This document shows, in pieces, positions 18,153 to 28,080 of a stretch of DNA of 64,000 nucleotides. The notes beneath the pieces are model-generated. The model worked only from the letters and a program-made list of their open reading frames with translations, had not been told where the DNA came from and searched no databases. Position 1 is the first letter of the stretch. Each line of letters begins with the position of its first letter. Position numbers and translations under genes: made by a program. This DNA is from Egicoccus sp. AB-alg2 (GTDB lineage Bacteria; Actinomycetota; Nitriliruptoria; Nitriliruptorales; Nitriliruptoraceae): the NCBI RefSeq assembly GCF_041821065.1, contig NZ_JBGUAX010000007.1, positions 1 through 64,000 of the forward strand, in the 5' to 3' direction.

Positions 18153-19661
18153 TCACATCCCCTGTGCGAGTCGGTGGTAGGCCTGGTTCCAACGCAGCTC
18201 GCGGGTGAAGCCGCGCGTGGTCGTGTCCTGGTCGATGACCGCCAACTCCATGCCGGCGATCTCGGCGAGGTCGTCGAAGACGTCCACCCCCAGCGCCGTC
18301 GTGAGCACGGTGTGGTGCGCCGCCCCGGCGGTGAGCCAGCACTCCGCGGACGTGGCGAGGTCCGGCCGCGGCTGCCACACGGCGCGGGCCACCGGCAGGT
18401 TCGGAAGCTCCGCGTCGGGCGGCACGACGTCCACGACGTTCGCCGTCAGGCGGAACCGTTCGCGCAGGTCGCTCATCGCCACCACGACCCCCGTCCCCGG
18501 GTCGGTGTCGAACACCAGCCGCACGGGGTCCTCGCGGCCGCCGATGCCCAGCGGGTGGATCTCCAGGCGTGGCGTGGACGTGGTCAGTGACGGGCAGATC
18601 TCGAGCATGTGGGCGCCGAGGATCTTCTCCCGTCCCGGCGTGAGCTCGTAGGTGTAGTCCTCCATCAGCGAGGCACCGCCGGGCAGGCCGTAACCCATCA
18701 CCTTGGCGGCCCGGACCAGCAGCGCGGTCTTCCAGTCGCCCTCGGCGCCGAATCCGTAGCCGTCGGCCATGAGCCGCTGGACCGCCAGGCCGGGCAGTTG
18801 CCGCAGGCCGCCGAGATCCTCGAAGTTGGTGGTGAACGCCCCGAATCCGCCGTCGTCGAGGAAGGCGCGGAGTCCGAGTTCGATGCGGGCGCCGTAGCGC
18901 AGCGAGTCGTGACGCTCCCCGTCGGAACGCAGTTCCTTGGCGACCTCGTAGCGTTGCTCGTAGTCCGCGACCAGCGCGTCCACCTCGGCGTCGGTGGCGG
19001 CTTCGACCGCCGCCACCAGGTCGTTGACGCCCCAGGTGTTGACCGAGACGCCCAGCTGCAGCTCGGCCTCGGTCTTGTCGCCCTCGGTCACGGCGACGTT
19101 GCGCATGTTGTCGCCGAAGCGGGCCAAGCGGAGCTGCTGCAGGGCGTCCCAGCCGGCGGTCGCGCGGGCCCACGAACCCACCTTCGCGCGCACGGCGGCG
19201 TGGGTGGCGTGCCCCACCACGGTCTTGCGTCGAACCGACAGGCGCGACGCGACGTACCCGAACTCGCGGTCGCCGTGTGCGGCCTGGTTCAGGTTCATGA
19301 AGTCCATGTCGATGGTGGCCCACGGCAACGCCTCGTTGGCCTGCGTGTGCAGGTGCAACAGCGGCTTGCGCAGCGCGTCGAGCCCGACGATCCACATCTT
19401 CGCGGGCGAGAAGGTGTGCATCCAGACGATGACGCCGAGGCAGCGGTCGTCGGCGTTGGCGTCCAGCGCCGCACGCCGGATCGCGTCACGATCCTTCAGC
19501 ACCGGCTTCCAGACGATGCGGACCGGCACCTGCGGCGCGTCGTCGAGGGCGGCGGCGACCTGCTGGGACTGCTCGGCGACCTGCCGGAGCGTCTCCTCGC
19601 CGTACAGGTCCTGGCTCCCGGTCAGGAACCAGATCTCGCGGCCCGCGAACGGGTCCTTCAT
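18153..19661 (-). CDS. araA: L-arabinose isomerase
   Basis: This 502-residue protein matches the usual 500-residue AraA length and sequence throughout, beginning [21 protein letters not shown] after the start (20-residue core ending GEET). It converts L-arabinose to L-ribulose in the cytoplasm. The family's metal and catalytic region is present ([26 protein letters not shown], and a C-terminal AAHHTVLT). The ATG has GAGGAG about 9 nt upstream and overlaps the araD stop (ATGA). Order is araB-araD-araA, all coupled. Confidence 0.97.
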   Translation of the reverse strand: MKDPFAGREIWFLTGSQDLYGEETLRQVAEQSQQVAAALDDAPQVPVRIVWKPVLKDRDAIRRAALDANADDRCLGVIVWMHTFSPAKMWIVGLDALRKPLLHLHTQANEALPWATIDMDFMNLNQAAHGDREFGYVASRLSVRRKTVVGHATHAAVRAKVGSWARATAGWDALQQLRLARFGDNMRNVAVTEGDKTEAELQLGVSVNTWGVNDLVAAVEAATDAEVDALVADYEQRYEVAKELRSDGERHDSLRYGARIELGLRAFLDDGGFGAFTTNFEDLGGLRQLPGLAVQRLMADGYGFGAEGDWKTALLVRAAKVMGYGLPGGASLMEDYTYELTPGREKILGAHMLEICPSLTTSTPRLEIHPLGIGGREDPVRLVFDTDPGTGVVVAMSDLRERFRLTANVVDVVPPDAELPNLPVARAVWQPRPDLATSAECWLTAGAAHHTVLTTALGVDVFDDLAEIAGMELAVIDQDTTTRGFTRELRWNQAYHRLAQGM

Positions 19662-20389
19662 ACGTGTGACTCCTCGGCACGCTCGTCGCGCTGGCCGTAG
19701 ACGTTCTGGTAGCGGTCGTGGAGCCGGTCGATGTCCGGCCCCGCGATCGGCACGGGGGTGCCCAGCTGCCGGGACAGGTGCACGGTGCGGGCGACGTCCT
19801 CGCACATCACGGCGGCTTTCACCGCGGACCTGGCGTCCTTGCCGACGGTGAACGGCCCGTGGTTCTGCATCAGCACCGCCGGCGAGCGCGAGCCCCGCAG
19901 CGTCTCGACGATGCCGCGGCCGATCGAGTCGTCACCGATCAGCGCGAACGGCCCGATCGGGATGTCGCCGCCGAACTCGTCGGCCATGGCGGTCAGCACG
20001 CACGGCACGGGCTCGGCACGGGCCGCCCAGGCCACCGCGTACGGCGAATGGGTGTGGACCACGCCGCCGACCTCGGGCATGTGCCGGTAGACGTAGGCGT
20101 GCGCGGCGGTGTCCGACGAGGGCTGCAGACGGTCGGCCGTGCCGTCCTCGATCTTTCCGCCGTCGAGGTCGCAGACGACCATGCTGGCGGCGTCGAGTTC
20201 GTCGTACGAGACCCCCGACGGCTTGATGACGAACAGGTCGGCGCCGGCCACCCGCTCGGACACGTTGCCGGCGGTCCACACGACCAGTCCGTTGCGCGGC
20301 AGCTCGGCGTGCAGGGCGGCGACCCGCTCGCGGGTGTCGGCGACGCTGCGCTGCACCTCGCGGTCGAGGTCGGCCAGTCGCAGGGTCAT
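19658..20389 (-). CDS. araD: L-ribulose-5-phosphate 4-epimerase
   Basis: This 243-residue class II aldolase-family epimerase converts L-ribulose 5-phosphate to D-xylulose 5-phosphate. Zinc-ligand histidines are visible in [13 protein letters not shown] and [11 protein letters not shown], with the SGVSYDEL phosphate-site motif upstream. Length is close to the 231 residues of the E. coli enzyme. The start overlaps the araB stop and the stop overlaps the araA start, both as ATGA. The placement next to araB and araA excludes the related L-fuculose aldolase. Confidence 0.95.
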   Translation of the reverse strand: MTLRLADLDREVQRSVADTRERVAALHAELPRNGLVVWTAGNVSERVAGADLFVIKPSGVSYDELDAASMVVCDLDGGKIEDGTADRLQPSSDTAAHAYVYRHMPEVGGVVHTHSPYAVAWAARAEPVPCVLTAMADEFGGDIPIGPFALIGDDSIGRGIVETLRGSRSPAVLMQNHGPFTVGKDARSAVKAAVMCEDVARTVHLSRQLGTPVPIAGPDIDRLHDRYQNVYGQRDERAEESHV

Positions 20390-22086
20390 GCCGGCACCTC
20401 CGCGGTCGTGGCCGTCGCGGCGGCACGGGCCTCACGACGGATCGTCTTCAGCCGGCGCATGACGTCGTTCTCGCCGCGGCCGAAATAGTCGTGCAGGCGG
20501 CTGTACTCGGCGTAGAGCGCGTCGTAGCGCAGCGCGGCGTCCTCGTCGGGCGTGTAGGCGGCCACGACCCGGCGACCCATGACCCGGGCCGCGTCGCGCA
20601 CGTCGGTGTAGGCGCCGGCGGCGACGGCGGCGTGGATCGCCGACCCGAGCGCCGGCCCCTGCTCCGAGACGATCGTCGACAGCGGCAGGCGGGTGACGTC
20701 GGCGTACAGCTGCATCAGGAACCGGTTCTTGAGCAGGCCACCGGCCACGATCAGCTCGGTCACCGGCACACCCGCGTCGGCGAAGGTCTCCACGATCTTG
20801 CGGGTGCCGAAGGCGGTCGCCTCGAGCAGTGCCCGATAGACGTCCTCGGGCTTGGTGGTCAGCGTGAGGCCGACGACCAGGCCGGACAGCTCGTGGTCGA
20901 CGAGGACCGAACGGTTGCCGGAGTGCCAGTCGAGGGCGACCAGTCCGTGGGCGCCGACCGGCTGGGCGGCCGCCTTCTCCGTCAGCAGGTCGTGCAGCGA
21001 GCAGCCGCGTGCCTCGGCCTCCGCCGCGTAGGCGGCCGGGACCTGGTGGTCGACGTACCAGGCGAAGACGTCGCCGACGCCGGACTGACCGGCCTCGTAG
21101 CCCCAGTAGCCCTCGAGGATGCCGCCGTCGACGACGCCGCAGATGCCCGGTACCGCCGCGAGGCGGTCACCGTTCATGACGTGGCAGGTCGAGGTGCCCA
21201 TGATGGCGACCATCTGCCCCGGTTCGAGCGCGTTGGCCGCGGCCGCGGTGACGTGGGCGTCGACGTTGCCGACCGCGACCGCGATCCCCTCGGGCAACCC
21301 GGTCCAGGCCGCCGCCTCGGCGCACAGCTTCCCGGCGGCGTGGCCGAGCTGGCCGATCTCGTGATCGAGCTTGGTGTCGGCGAAGTCGGCGAAGTCGGGG
21401 TTCAGTGCGGCGAGGTAGTCGCGCGAGGGGTAGCGGCCGTCCTGGCGGATGCCCTTGTAGCCCGCCGTGCAGGCGTTTCGCACGTAGTGGCCGGTCAGCT
21501 GCCAGACGATCCAGTCGGCGGCCTCCACCCAGTGGACCGTCGCGTCGTAGACCTCCGGGTCCTCCTCGAGCAGTTGCAGGCCCTTGGCGAACTCCCACTC
21601 CGAGGAGATGGCTCCGCCGTAGCGGTCGATCCAGGACTCGCCGCGCGCGTGGGCGAGCGCCGTGATCCGGTCGGCCTGGCCCTGGGCCGCGTGGTGCTTC
21701 CAGAGCTTGACGTAGGCGTGCGGCCGGTCGCGGTAGCCGTCGACCTCGTTGAGCGGCGTGCCGTCTGCCGTGGTGGGCACCATCGTGCAGGCGGTGAAGT
21801 CCGTGCCGATGCCGATGACGTCGGCCGGATCGATGCCAGCGGCGGCGACCGCGCCGGGAACGGCGTGGCGAAGCACCTCGACGTAGTCGCCGGGCACCTG
21901 CAGGGCCCAGTCCGGCGGCAGGAAGCGGCCGTCACCCGCGTCGAGGCGCTCGTCCATGACCCCGTGGGGGTACGCGTGGACGGCGCTGCCGAGTTCCGCC
22001 CCGTCGCGCACGCGCACGACGACCGCGCGGCCGGACAGCGTGCCGAAGTCGACACCGATCACGAACGCATCGCCGCGGTGGGCCAC
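20386..22086 (-). CDS. araB: L-ribulokinase
   Basis: This is a 566-residue FGGY-family sugar kinase, the same length as E. coli AraB. The N-terminal GVDFGTLSGRAVVV phosphate-binding motif and the C-terminal ELIVAGGLLKNRFLMQ are both present, with GTDFTACTMVP between. It phosphorylates L-ribulose. The frame is open to 22188, across the LacI operator, but GTG 22086 has GAGAAGGG 6 nt upstream and gives the family N-terminus, so it is chosen. It is the first gene of the arabinose operon. Confidence 0.95.
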   Translation of the reverse strand: MAHRGDAFVIGVDFGTLSGRAVVVRVRDGAELGSAVHAYPHGVMDERLDAGDGRFLPPDWALQVPGDYVEVLRHAVPGAVAAAGIDPADVIGIGTDFTACTMVPTTADGTPLNEVDGYRDRPHAYVKLWKHHAAQGQADRITALAHARGESWIDRYGGAISSEWEFAKGLQLLEEDPEVYDATVHWVEAADWIVWQLTGHYVRNACTAGYKGIRQDGRYPSRDYLAALNPDFADFADTKLDHEIGQLGHAAGKLCAEAAAWTGLPEGIAVAVGNVDAHVTAAAANALEPGQMVAIMGTSTCHVMNGDRLAAVPGICGVVDGGILEGYWGYEAGQSGVGDVFAWYVDHQVPAAYAAEAEARGCSLHDLLTEKAAAQPVGAHGLVALDWHSGNRSVLVDHELSGLVVGLTLTTKPEDVYRALLEATAFGTRKIVETFADAGVPVTELIVAGGLLKNRFLMQLYADVTRLPLSTIVSEQGPALGSAIHAAVAAGAYTDVRDAARVMGRRVVAAYTPDEDAALRYDALYAEYSRLHDYFGRGENDVMRRLKTIRREARAAATATTAEVPA

Positions 22087-22188
22087 GTGGCGCCCTTCTC
22101 TCCCGGGTCGCGACCGGCTCCGCCAGGCCGTCGGTCGCGCCGTTCCACCGGGCAGTTCCCGTTGCCCTGCCCGGATGTTCGCGTTCAC

Positions 22189-22204
22189 ATGTTAACGCTA
22201 ACAT
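22189..22204. promoter_or_regulatory. LacI-family operator before araB
   Basis: ATGTTAACGCTAACAT is a symmetric site (ATGTTA / TAACAT arms around ACGC) typical of LacI/GalR-family operators. It is the AT-richest part of the gap between the LacI-type gene and araB, about 100 bp before the araB start. The adjacent LacI regulator is the obvious ligand-responsive repressor. Confidence 0.82.
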
Positions 22205-22270
22205 TCAGTTCCTGGCAAGGGCCCGGCGAAGTTCCGCACGGGGCCACCCACGGGGCGGCGCCGTCGTGGG

Positions 22271-23302
22271 TCAGCGTGGCGGGCCGCAGGAGCCGCGCAC
22301 CACCAGTTCCGGGGCGATCAGGGTCCGCGACGACGGGGCGCCCTCGAGCGCGGCCAGCAGCACCTCGATCGCCCGCTGTCCCACGGCCGCGAACGGTTGG
22401 CGCACCGTGGTCATCGGCGGCTCCCAGTACCCCGCGCCGTCGATGTCGTCGAAGCCGACCACCGACACGTCGCCGGGGACGTGCACGCCCGCCTCGTGGA
22501 AGGCGCGCACGAGCCCGAGCGCGAGCAGGTCGTTGGCCGCGAAGATCGCCGAGGGCAGCCGTCGCTCGGCGACCAGCCTCCTGCCGATCTCGTAGCCGTC
22601 CTCCGGAGCCCACGAGCCGGTGATGATCGGTGGCGCCTCCAGGCCCGCCTCGAGCAGTTCGTCCCGCCAGCCCACGATGCGCGATCTGGCGTCGAACCAG
22701 TCGTTCGGGCCGGCGACGTGCAGGATGTCGCGGTGCCCGAGGTCGATCAGATGACGCGTCGCCGTCCGGGCGCCGACCTCCTGGTCGACCGCGACGACGT
22801 AGAGGGAGCTGTTCTCCCGCAGGCCGGCGGCGACCATCACCACGGGCAGCGTGGTCGCCAACTCCTTGGCGGCCAGCGCGATCTGTGTCACCGGGGCGAC
22901 CACGACGATGCCTTCGACGTCGAGTTCGCGGAACGACTCGAGCACACCCTGGATGCTGCCGGTGTCGACGTCGGGCATCATGGCCAGCGTGGTGGCGTAG
23001 CCCGCCAGCCGGGCGGCCTGTTCGATCGCCATCGTGGTGCTCGCCGGCCCGAACAGTGCCTCGCCGGGACTGACGACGCCGATGAGCCGCGTGCGGCGGG
23101 TGACCAGCGCCCGGGCCGCCGTGTTGCGCACGTAGCCGAGTTGCCGGATCGCCGACTCGACGCGTCGTCGGGTCTCCGGCCGAACCGCCTCGGGCGAGTT
23201 CAGCACCCGCGAGACCGTCTGATGGGACACGCCGGCGACCGCGGCGACGTCGGCCATGGAGGGCCGTCGCTCCGGCGGGGTCCCGGCCGACGCACGCACC
23301 AT
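22271..23302 (-). CDS. LacI-family transcriptional regulator of the arabinose operon
   Basis: This 343-residue LacI/GalR repressor has an N-terminal helix-turn-helix (MADVAAVAGVSHQTVSRVLN, residues 16-35), a hinge helix (NTAARALVTRRT) and a periplasmic-binding-protein-like effector domain to the C-terminus. AGGAGAG lies 6 nt before the ATG. It sits immediately upstream of and in the same direction as araBAD, with a consensus LacI-type operator between. Effector L-arabinose or L-ribulose is inferred. In many bacteria AraC or AraR fills this role, so this is an alternative regulator type. Confidence 0.92.
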   Translation of the reverse strand: MVRASAGTPPERRPSMADVAAVAGVSHQTVSRVLNSPEAVRPETRRRVESAIRQLGYVRNTAARALVTRRTRLIGVVSPGEALFGPASTTMAIEQAARLAGYATTLAMMPDVDTGSIQGVLESFRELDVEGIVVVAPVTQIALAAKELATTLPVVMVAAGLRENSSLYVVAVDQEVGARTATRHLIDLGHRDILHVAGPNDWFDARSRIVGWRDELLEAGLEAPPIITGSWAPEDGYEIGRRLVAERRLPSAIFAANDLLALGLVRAFHEAGVHVPGDVSVVGFDDIDGAGYWEPPMTTVRQPFAAVGQRAIEVLLAALEGAPSSRTLIAPELVVRGSCGPPR

Positions 23303-23410
23303 GGAAGCTCTCCTGACACCCGGCGAACGAGCCTACTTCGCGTCGACGCACGCAGGCACCACACACCGACTGGGTAGCGTCCGCGGCGCCTCCCGCCGGA
23401 AAGTGCCTCC

Positions 23411-24085
23411 GTGGACCCTCGCTGCACCGTGACGGCCGACGCCGTGCTCTTCGACCTCGACGGCGTGCTCGTGGACTCCACCGCCGCGGTGGAAGGCCAC
23501 TGGCGCGCCTTCGCGGCCCGCAATCGGCTGGACCCGGTCGCGTTGCTCGAGGACCTCCACGGTCGTCGGATGGTCGACATCATCGCCCGGGCGCTGCCGG
23601 AGTTCTCGCCCGGCGAACTGGCCCGCGAGGCCGCCTGGATGGAGGACACCGAGGCCCGCGGCGCCCGCACCGGAACGCGGCCGCAACCGGGTGCGCTGGC
23701 GCTCACCCGCGCGCTCGCCGGGCGGCCGTGGGCCGTCGTGACCTCGGGCACCGCGCCGGTGGCGACGGCACGCATGAACGCGGTGGGCCTACCGGCGCCG
23801 CCGGTGCTGGTCACCGGTGAGCAGGTCGAGCACGGCAAACCGCATCCCGCGCCCTACCTCCTGGCGGCCGAGCGTCTGGGCGTCGCCGCCCAGGACTGCC
23901 TCGTCGTCGAGGACGCCCCCGCCGGGCTCGCCGCCGGCCGGGCGGCCGGCAGCATCACGCTCGCCTTCACGACGTCGCACGCCCCTGCCGAGCTCCATGC
24001 CGACCACGTCGCCGCGACCCCCGCCGACGTGGTCGTGGTTCCGGGCGAGCCGCTGACGCTGGCCCTCGACTGCCGCCCGCACTGA
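23411..24085 (+). CDS. HAD-superfamily sugar-phosphatase-like hydrolase
   Basis: This 224-residue HAD subfamily IA enzyme has motif I FDLDGVLVDST (nucleophile Asp), motif II VVTSG, a lysine in EHGKPHPAPYLLAA and motif IV VVEDAPAGLAAG. It resembles glycerol/sugar-phosphate phosphatases and beta-phosphoglucomutase relatives. The GTG start has GGAAAG upstream. It diverges from the LacI-type regulator and ends before a strong hairpin. Substrate unknown; co-regulation with arabinose genes is possible but not shown. Confidence 0.88.
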   Translation: MDPRCTVTADAVLFDLDGVLVDSTAAVEGHWRAFAARNRLDPVALLEDLHGRRMVDIIARALPEFSPGELAREAAWMEDTEARGARTGTRPQPGALALTRALAGRPWAVVTSGTAPVATARMNAVGLPAPPVLVTGEQVEHGKPHPAPYLLAAERLGVAAQDCLVVEDAPAGLAAGRAAGSITLAFTTSHAPAELHADHVAATPADVVVVPGEPLTLALDCRPH

Positions 24086-24126
24086 ATGCCGACCCCTTCG
24101 ATCCGATCGCAGGAGCCGAGTGTGCG

Positions 24127-24154
24127 GGAGGGGGCGCCCGTAGGCGCCCCCTCC
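24127..24154. terminator. bidirectional hairpin terminator
   Basis: A perfect 12-bp stem GGAGGGGGCGCC / GGCGCCCCCTCC with loop CGTA lies between two convergent genes, the HAD hydrolase (ends 24085) and the LVIVD protein (ends 24190). Confidence 0.85.
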
Positions 24155-24189
24155 GCGTGTCGCTCCTCAGGCGATCATCCGCCAGCCGG

Positions 24190-26013
24190 TCAGTCGAGCG
24201 TGTCCAGCAGTTCGCGCAGGGCCTGCGCCACCTGCTCGGCACCCTCGGTCCGCTCCAGCTGACCGGCGAGCCCGGTCAGGGTCGCGACCGCGGCACGCCG
24301 CTGCGGACCGGACGAGAACCGCTCCGCCCGCTCCACGAACCGGTCGACCTGCTCCCAGGTCTTCTGGTCGAGCACGCCGGCCCGCAGCGCCTGGTCGTTG
24401 TAGGCGCGGGTCACGTTGAAGCTCGGCTGCCATGTGATCGTGGTCTGCATCATGGGCATGTGCTGGTCGTACACCACCTCGTTGGCCGCGGCGATCTCGT
24501 TCGCGGTCAACTCGTCGGTCGGCGTCAGGTCGAACACGTCGAAGCCGCGGGCGATCTCCGAACCGTAGATCTGGCCGTTGTACCAGTACCCGGACCAGAA
24601 GCCGCCCAGCGTCAGCTGGTTGGCGAAGATCGGCCCACGGTCGAAGTAGCCGATCTCGCGCGGGTTCGCGGTGTCGGTCCAGTCGAACATCGACAGCCCG
24701 CCCTGGTACCACGCCTGGATCATGATGTCGCGACCCGGGACGGGCACGATGTTGGCCTGGTGGGCGACGCAGTTCTCGGTGCTCGTCTGCACGGCCGGCA
24801 TCTTGTAGTAGCTCGCGAACTCGAGCCGCTTGCCCTCCGCCGTGTCGACGATGTCGTAGATCGCATTGGCGCCCCACTCGAGCCGGTCGGTGTCACGGCA
24901 CCGAGCGCCGCTGCCGCCGCCCCACTCGTCGGTGAACAGCACGGCCGAACCGTCGTTCTTGAAGTTCGCCGAGTGCCAGAACGAGAAGTTGTCGTCCTGG
25001 ACGTAGGTGATGCGCTCCGGGTTGGCCGGGTCCGAGATGTCGATCAGCAGCCCGTTGCCCATGCAGGCACCGGCGGCCAGGCCGATCTCCGGGTACGCGG
25101 TGATGTCGTGGCAGCCGTTGGTGTTGCGGTTCAGCCCGGTGTTCGACGGATGCTGGTTCGGCTCGTTCAGCAGGCCGTTGAGCGCGCCGGTCTCCTCGTC
25201 CATGAACAGGCGCGCCTCGTTGATGACCTCGGCCTCCTCCGGCGCGTCGAGGGGCACCTCGATGACCTCGATCTGGTAGCGGCCGGACTCGAAGATCGGC
25301 TCCGCGCTCGGACCCGTGTCCACGCAGCCGATCCGGGTCTGGATCGGCGAGTTGTAGCCCGAGTTGTAGACGTACACCGTCGACGGGTCGTTCAGGTCCT
25401 CGACGACCCGGTGGGTGTGCGAGCCGCGGCAGGTGCGGACGGCCGCGACCTGTTCCGGTGCGGTGATGTCGGAGATGTCGAAGATGCGCACGCCGACGAA
25501 CATCTCGGGATCGTTGTTGCCCGTGGTGCCCTGCGTGCCACAGTCGTAGCGGGCACGGGTCTGCTCGACCGAGAAGAACAACAGGTCGCCGTGGACGCTC
25601 GGGTCACCCTGCCCGCCAGGACACAGCACCTCGGTCACCAGCTCCGGCGACGAGGGGTCCGAGAGGTCGAAGATCTGGAACCCGGAGAAGTTGCCCTGCA
25701 CGGCGTAGTGGTCGAAGAACGTGAGGTCCGAGTTCGCCCAGCTGAACGACCCGACGCTGTCCGGATCGAAGAAGCCACCGTCGGGCTTCTGGAACTGCCC
25801 GACCAGGTCCATGCCCAGCGACGTCTCCTCGGCGTCGAGGAACCCCGCGTCGAGGCCGACCCGGGGGTCGTCGGTGGTCGGCTCGCCGGTCCCCGGCACG
25901 TCGGCCAGTGCGGCGGCCGGCAGCAGGCTCGCGATCATCGCGGCGGACGCGGCGACGCCGAGTATGCGCCTGACCCGCGTCCTGCGGGTCGAGCGAAGTG
26001 AACGGTCTCCCAT
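24190..26013 (-). CDS. secreted LVIVD-repeat beta-propeller protein
   Basis: This 607-residue exported protein has a signal peptide (LLPAAALA) and a propeller built of LVIVD-like blades such as GFQIFDLSDPSSPELV, GVRIFDISDITAPEQV and GLLIDISDPANPERI. The C-terminal 90 residues are helical (VDRFVERAERFSS). There is no anchor motif. Such proteins are common in actinobacteria and have no established function. It is flanked downstream by a bidirectional terminator, and the next upstream genes are tRNAs, so it is probably monocistronic. Confidence 0.8.
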   Translation of the reverse strand: MGDRSLRSTRRTRVRRILGVAASAAMIASLLPAAALADVPGTGEPTTDDPRVGLDAGFLDAEETSLGMDLVGQFQKPDGGFFDPDSVGSFSWANSDLTFFDHYAVQGNFSGFQIFDLSDPSSPELVTEVLCPGGQGDPSVHGDLLFFSVEQTRARYDCGTQGTTGNNDPEMFVGVRIFDISDITAPEQVAAVRTCRGSHTHRVVEDLNDPSTVYVYNSGYNSPIQTRIGCVDTGPSAEPIFESGRYQIEVIEVPLDAPEEAEVINEARLFMDEETGALNGLLNEPNQHPSNTGLNRNTNGCHDITAYPEIGLAAGACMGNGLLIDISDPANPERITYVQDDNFSFWHSANFKNDGSAVLFTDEWGGGSGARCRDTDRLEWGANAIYDIVDTAEGKRLEFASYYKMPAVQTSTENCVAHQANIVPVPGRDIMIQAWYQGGLSMFDWTDTANPREIGYFDRGPIFANQLTLGGFWSGYWYNGQIYGSEIARGFDVFDLTPTDELTANEIAAANEVVYDQHMPMMQTTITWQPSFNVTRAYNDQALRAGVLDQKTWEQVDRFVERAERFSSGPQRRAAVATLTGLAGQLERTEGAEQVAQALRELLDTLD

Positions 26014-26222
26014 GCGTGATGCTCCCTCCCTGATCCCGATGACCGCGCGACCTGCAGGGCCGGACCTCCGGCGGCGACCCCTGGCGGCCAGGACGCATCT
26101 AGTCCGAAGCGCCCAGGTCGAACGTTAGTGGCCGTGGGGTCCGCAGGCCATGCCTTCGTAGCTCGGTCGGGCCATACGCCCGCGGACCGCACGAAAACCC
26201 GCCATGCCCCGGGAACGCGAGA

Positions 26223-26254
26223 AACGGCCCGCCACTGGTGCGTGGCGGGCCGTT
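26223..26254 (-). terminator. terminator downstream of the tRNA pair
   Basis: A perfect 13-bp stem AACGGCCCGCCAC / GTGGCGGGCCGTT with a 6-nt loop lies 12 bp past the 3' end of tRNA-Arg on the minus strand. The right arm ends in TTCC. Confidence 0.8.
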
Positions 26255-26265
26255 CCTGGGTCTCG

Positions 26266-26340
26266 CGCGCGGGGAGGGATTCGAACCCCCGGCCGCCTGA
26301 TCCGTAGTCAGGTGCTCTATCCGGACTGAGCTACCCGCGC
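26266..26340 (-). tRNA. tRNA-Arg (anticodon ACG)
   Basis: The cloverleaf is complete: acceptor GCGCGGG / CCCGCGC with discriminator G, anticodon stem CCTGA / TCAGG with loop CTACGGA (anticodon ACG), and T-loop TTCGAAT. CCA is not encoded. Reads CGN arginine codons after A34 deamination. Confidence 0.95.
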
Positions 26341-26341
26341 G

Positions 26342-26435
26342 TGGCGGAGGCTGAGGGATTCGAACCCTCGAGGGCCGTGAACGACCCAACGGGATTAGCA
26401 ATCCCGCGCCATAGACCAGACTAGGCGAAGCCTCC
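26342..26435 (-). tRNA. tRNA-Ser (anticodon GCT)
   Basis: This class II tRNA has acceptor GGAGGCT / AGCCTCC, anticodon stem CGGGA / TCCCG with loop TTGCTAA (anticodon GCT) and a long variable arm. The 3' GCCA (discriminator plus CCA) is encoded. It is one base upstream of tRNA-Arg, so the two are surely co-transcribed. Confidence 0.95.
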
Positions 26436-26636
26436 AGGCGCCCGCGAACCGGGGTGGCCCGGCGCGCGGCTCGCGCAGGGTAGCAACGGATGCCGGGTAC
26501 TGCGATCCGAGGGCGGTCGAGCCTCGCCGACGGCCGGCACCTTTCGAGACACGCGGCCGGGGAGATCGGCGCGAAGGGTCGTCGTCGGGCGGGAAACCGG
26601 GCATCTACGCTCGGGGCGTCCGACGCTCGGGTTCTC

Positions 26637-27734
26637 GTGCATGCCGTCACCCGCCGTGTGATCGACCGCACGCCCCGCCGCCTGCGGCCGGGAGTGCACC
26701 TCGTGGTGTCCACGGCGGACCGCGCGGTCGGCGAACGCCTGCCCGGCCTGGCGGCCGAGGTCGCGTTCTGGACGGTCCTGTCGCTTCCGGCGCTGCTGCT
26801 GACCGTGCTGGCCGCCGGGACCGTGTTCGGCGGCGCGGTGGCCGACGACTGGCGGATGACGCTCATCGACCGGCTCACCGAGGTGGCGACCGTCGCGCTC
26901 ACCAGCCAGACGATCGACACCGTCGTCCGCCCGGTGCTGGAACAACTCGTCCAGGAGGGCGGCGTCGGGCTGGCCTCCACCGCCTTCGTCGCCACGCTGT
27001 GGGTGGCGTCGCGCGCCGTGAAGGTCGTCGTGACCGCGCTGACGATCGTCTACGACCGCCCCGGCCAGCGGGCGGCCTGGCAGACCCGGCTGCTCGGTCT
27101 CGGCCTGACGCTCGGCGCCCTGGTCGTGGGAACGGTGCTGCTGCCGCTGCTGCTGGCGGGCCCGAACTTCGGCGAGCAACTGTCGACCTGGCTCGGCGGG
27201 GAGATCCCGGGCGTCGCGCAGATCTGGCGCCTGGCGTACTGGCCGGCCACGGTCGTCGCGGCGGCGCTCGCCCTCACGGTCCTCTACCACCTCGCCGTGC
27301 CGGGCTCCACGCCGTGGCGGCGCGACCTGCCCGGCGCCGCCCTGGCGACCCTCGTGTGGCTGCTGGGCAGCGGCGCCCTGCGCCTGTACGGAACCTGGGT
27401 CATGGACGGTGACACCGTCTACGGCCCGCTGGCCGGCCCGATCGTCGGGTTGCTGTGGTTGTGGCTCACCGGCTTCGCCGTCCTGCTCGGCGGCGCACTC
27501 AACGCCCAGATCGAGCACCTGTGGCCCGTCGACGGCGGCCAACCCATCCGGCTGCGTACGGCCGACGTCCCGGCCGCCGCGCCCGTACCCGTCGCGTCCG
27601 GCACCGACGAGTCATCCGGAGTCGGCCCCGGTGAGCGTGACGGGCCGACGCCACCCGCAGCCCCGTCGGCGTCCGATGGCGACGACGAACCCGCGCTGCC
27701 GGCCGTGCGCCCGCGCCGCCGTCCCACCCGGTGA
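26637..27734 (+). CDS. YihY/BrkB-family integral membrane protein
   Basis: This protein of about 365 residues has six hydrophobic segments and family motifs (AAEVAFWTVLSLPALLLTV, RDLPGAALATLVWLLGSGALR, GLLWLWLTGFAVLLGGALNAQ; each a fragment of the conserved core) and a Pro/Asp-rich cytoplasmic tail. Once called ribonuclease BN, the family is now seen as membrane proteins of unclear function. The frame is open from 26490, but GTG 26637 (GTG CAT GCC) directly precedes the family-like N-terminus. No strong Shine-Dalgarno is seen for either, so the start is uncertain. It diverges from the tRNA pair. Confidence 0.82.
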   Translation: MHAVTRRVIDRTPRRLRPGVHLVVSTADRAVGERLPGLAAEVAFWTVLSLPALLLTVLAAGTVFGGAVADDWRMTLIDRLTEVATVALTSQTIDTVVRPVLEQLVQEGGVGLASTAFVATLWVASRAVKVVVTALTIVYDRPGQRAAWQTRLLGLGLTLGALVVGTVLLPLLLAGPNFGEQLSTWLGGEIPGVAQIWRLAYWPATVVAAALALTVLYHLAVPGSTPWRRDLPGAALATLVWLLGSGALRLYGTWVMDGDTVYGPLAGPIVGLLWLWLTGFAVLLGGALNAQIEHLWPVDGGQPIRLRTADVPAAAPVPVASGTDESSGVGPGERDGPTPPAAPSASDGDDEPALPAVRPRRRPTR

Positions 27735-27788
27735 GCCCACCGGGCTGCATGCCGGCGGCGGGCCGCGGGTCGTGACCAGTGGGAACGG

Positions 27789-27876
27789 CGGAGGGTGGGG
27801 GATTCGAACCCCCGGGACGCGCGAGGCGCCCGCCGGTTTTCAAGACCGGTGCATTCGTCCGCTCTGCCAACCCTCC
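27789..27876 (-). tRNA. tRNA-Ser (anticodon TGA)
   Basis: This class II tRNA has acceptor GGAGGGT / ACCCTCC, anticodon stem CCGGT / ACCGG with loop CTTGAAA (anticodon TGA) and a long variable arm (GCGGGCGCCTCGCGC region). CCA is not encoded. It lies between two plus-strand protein genes. Confidence 0.95.
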
Positions 27877-28080
27877 AGTGGCCCAGAACGCTACCGCACG
27901 CCTCGCCGAGCCCGCCCGAGCAGGACGGTCGGCAGCAAGGACCCGCGGACCTTCGGGTGGCCCCCGCGAACCGTCACGAGATCTCGCCGGTCCACGTGAC
28001 CCGGCGACCTCGAAACCTCTTCGTGGGGGGTGGTGGGCGACCACGGCCGTCCCCACGTCTGTCGAGAGGAGGAGAGCCCG

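Noticed and set aside
26266-27876. tRNA genes as the attachment site of an integrated element
   Set aside because: No integrase, duplicated tRNA 3' end or change in gene type was seen next to them.
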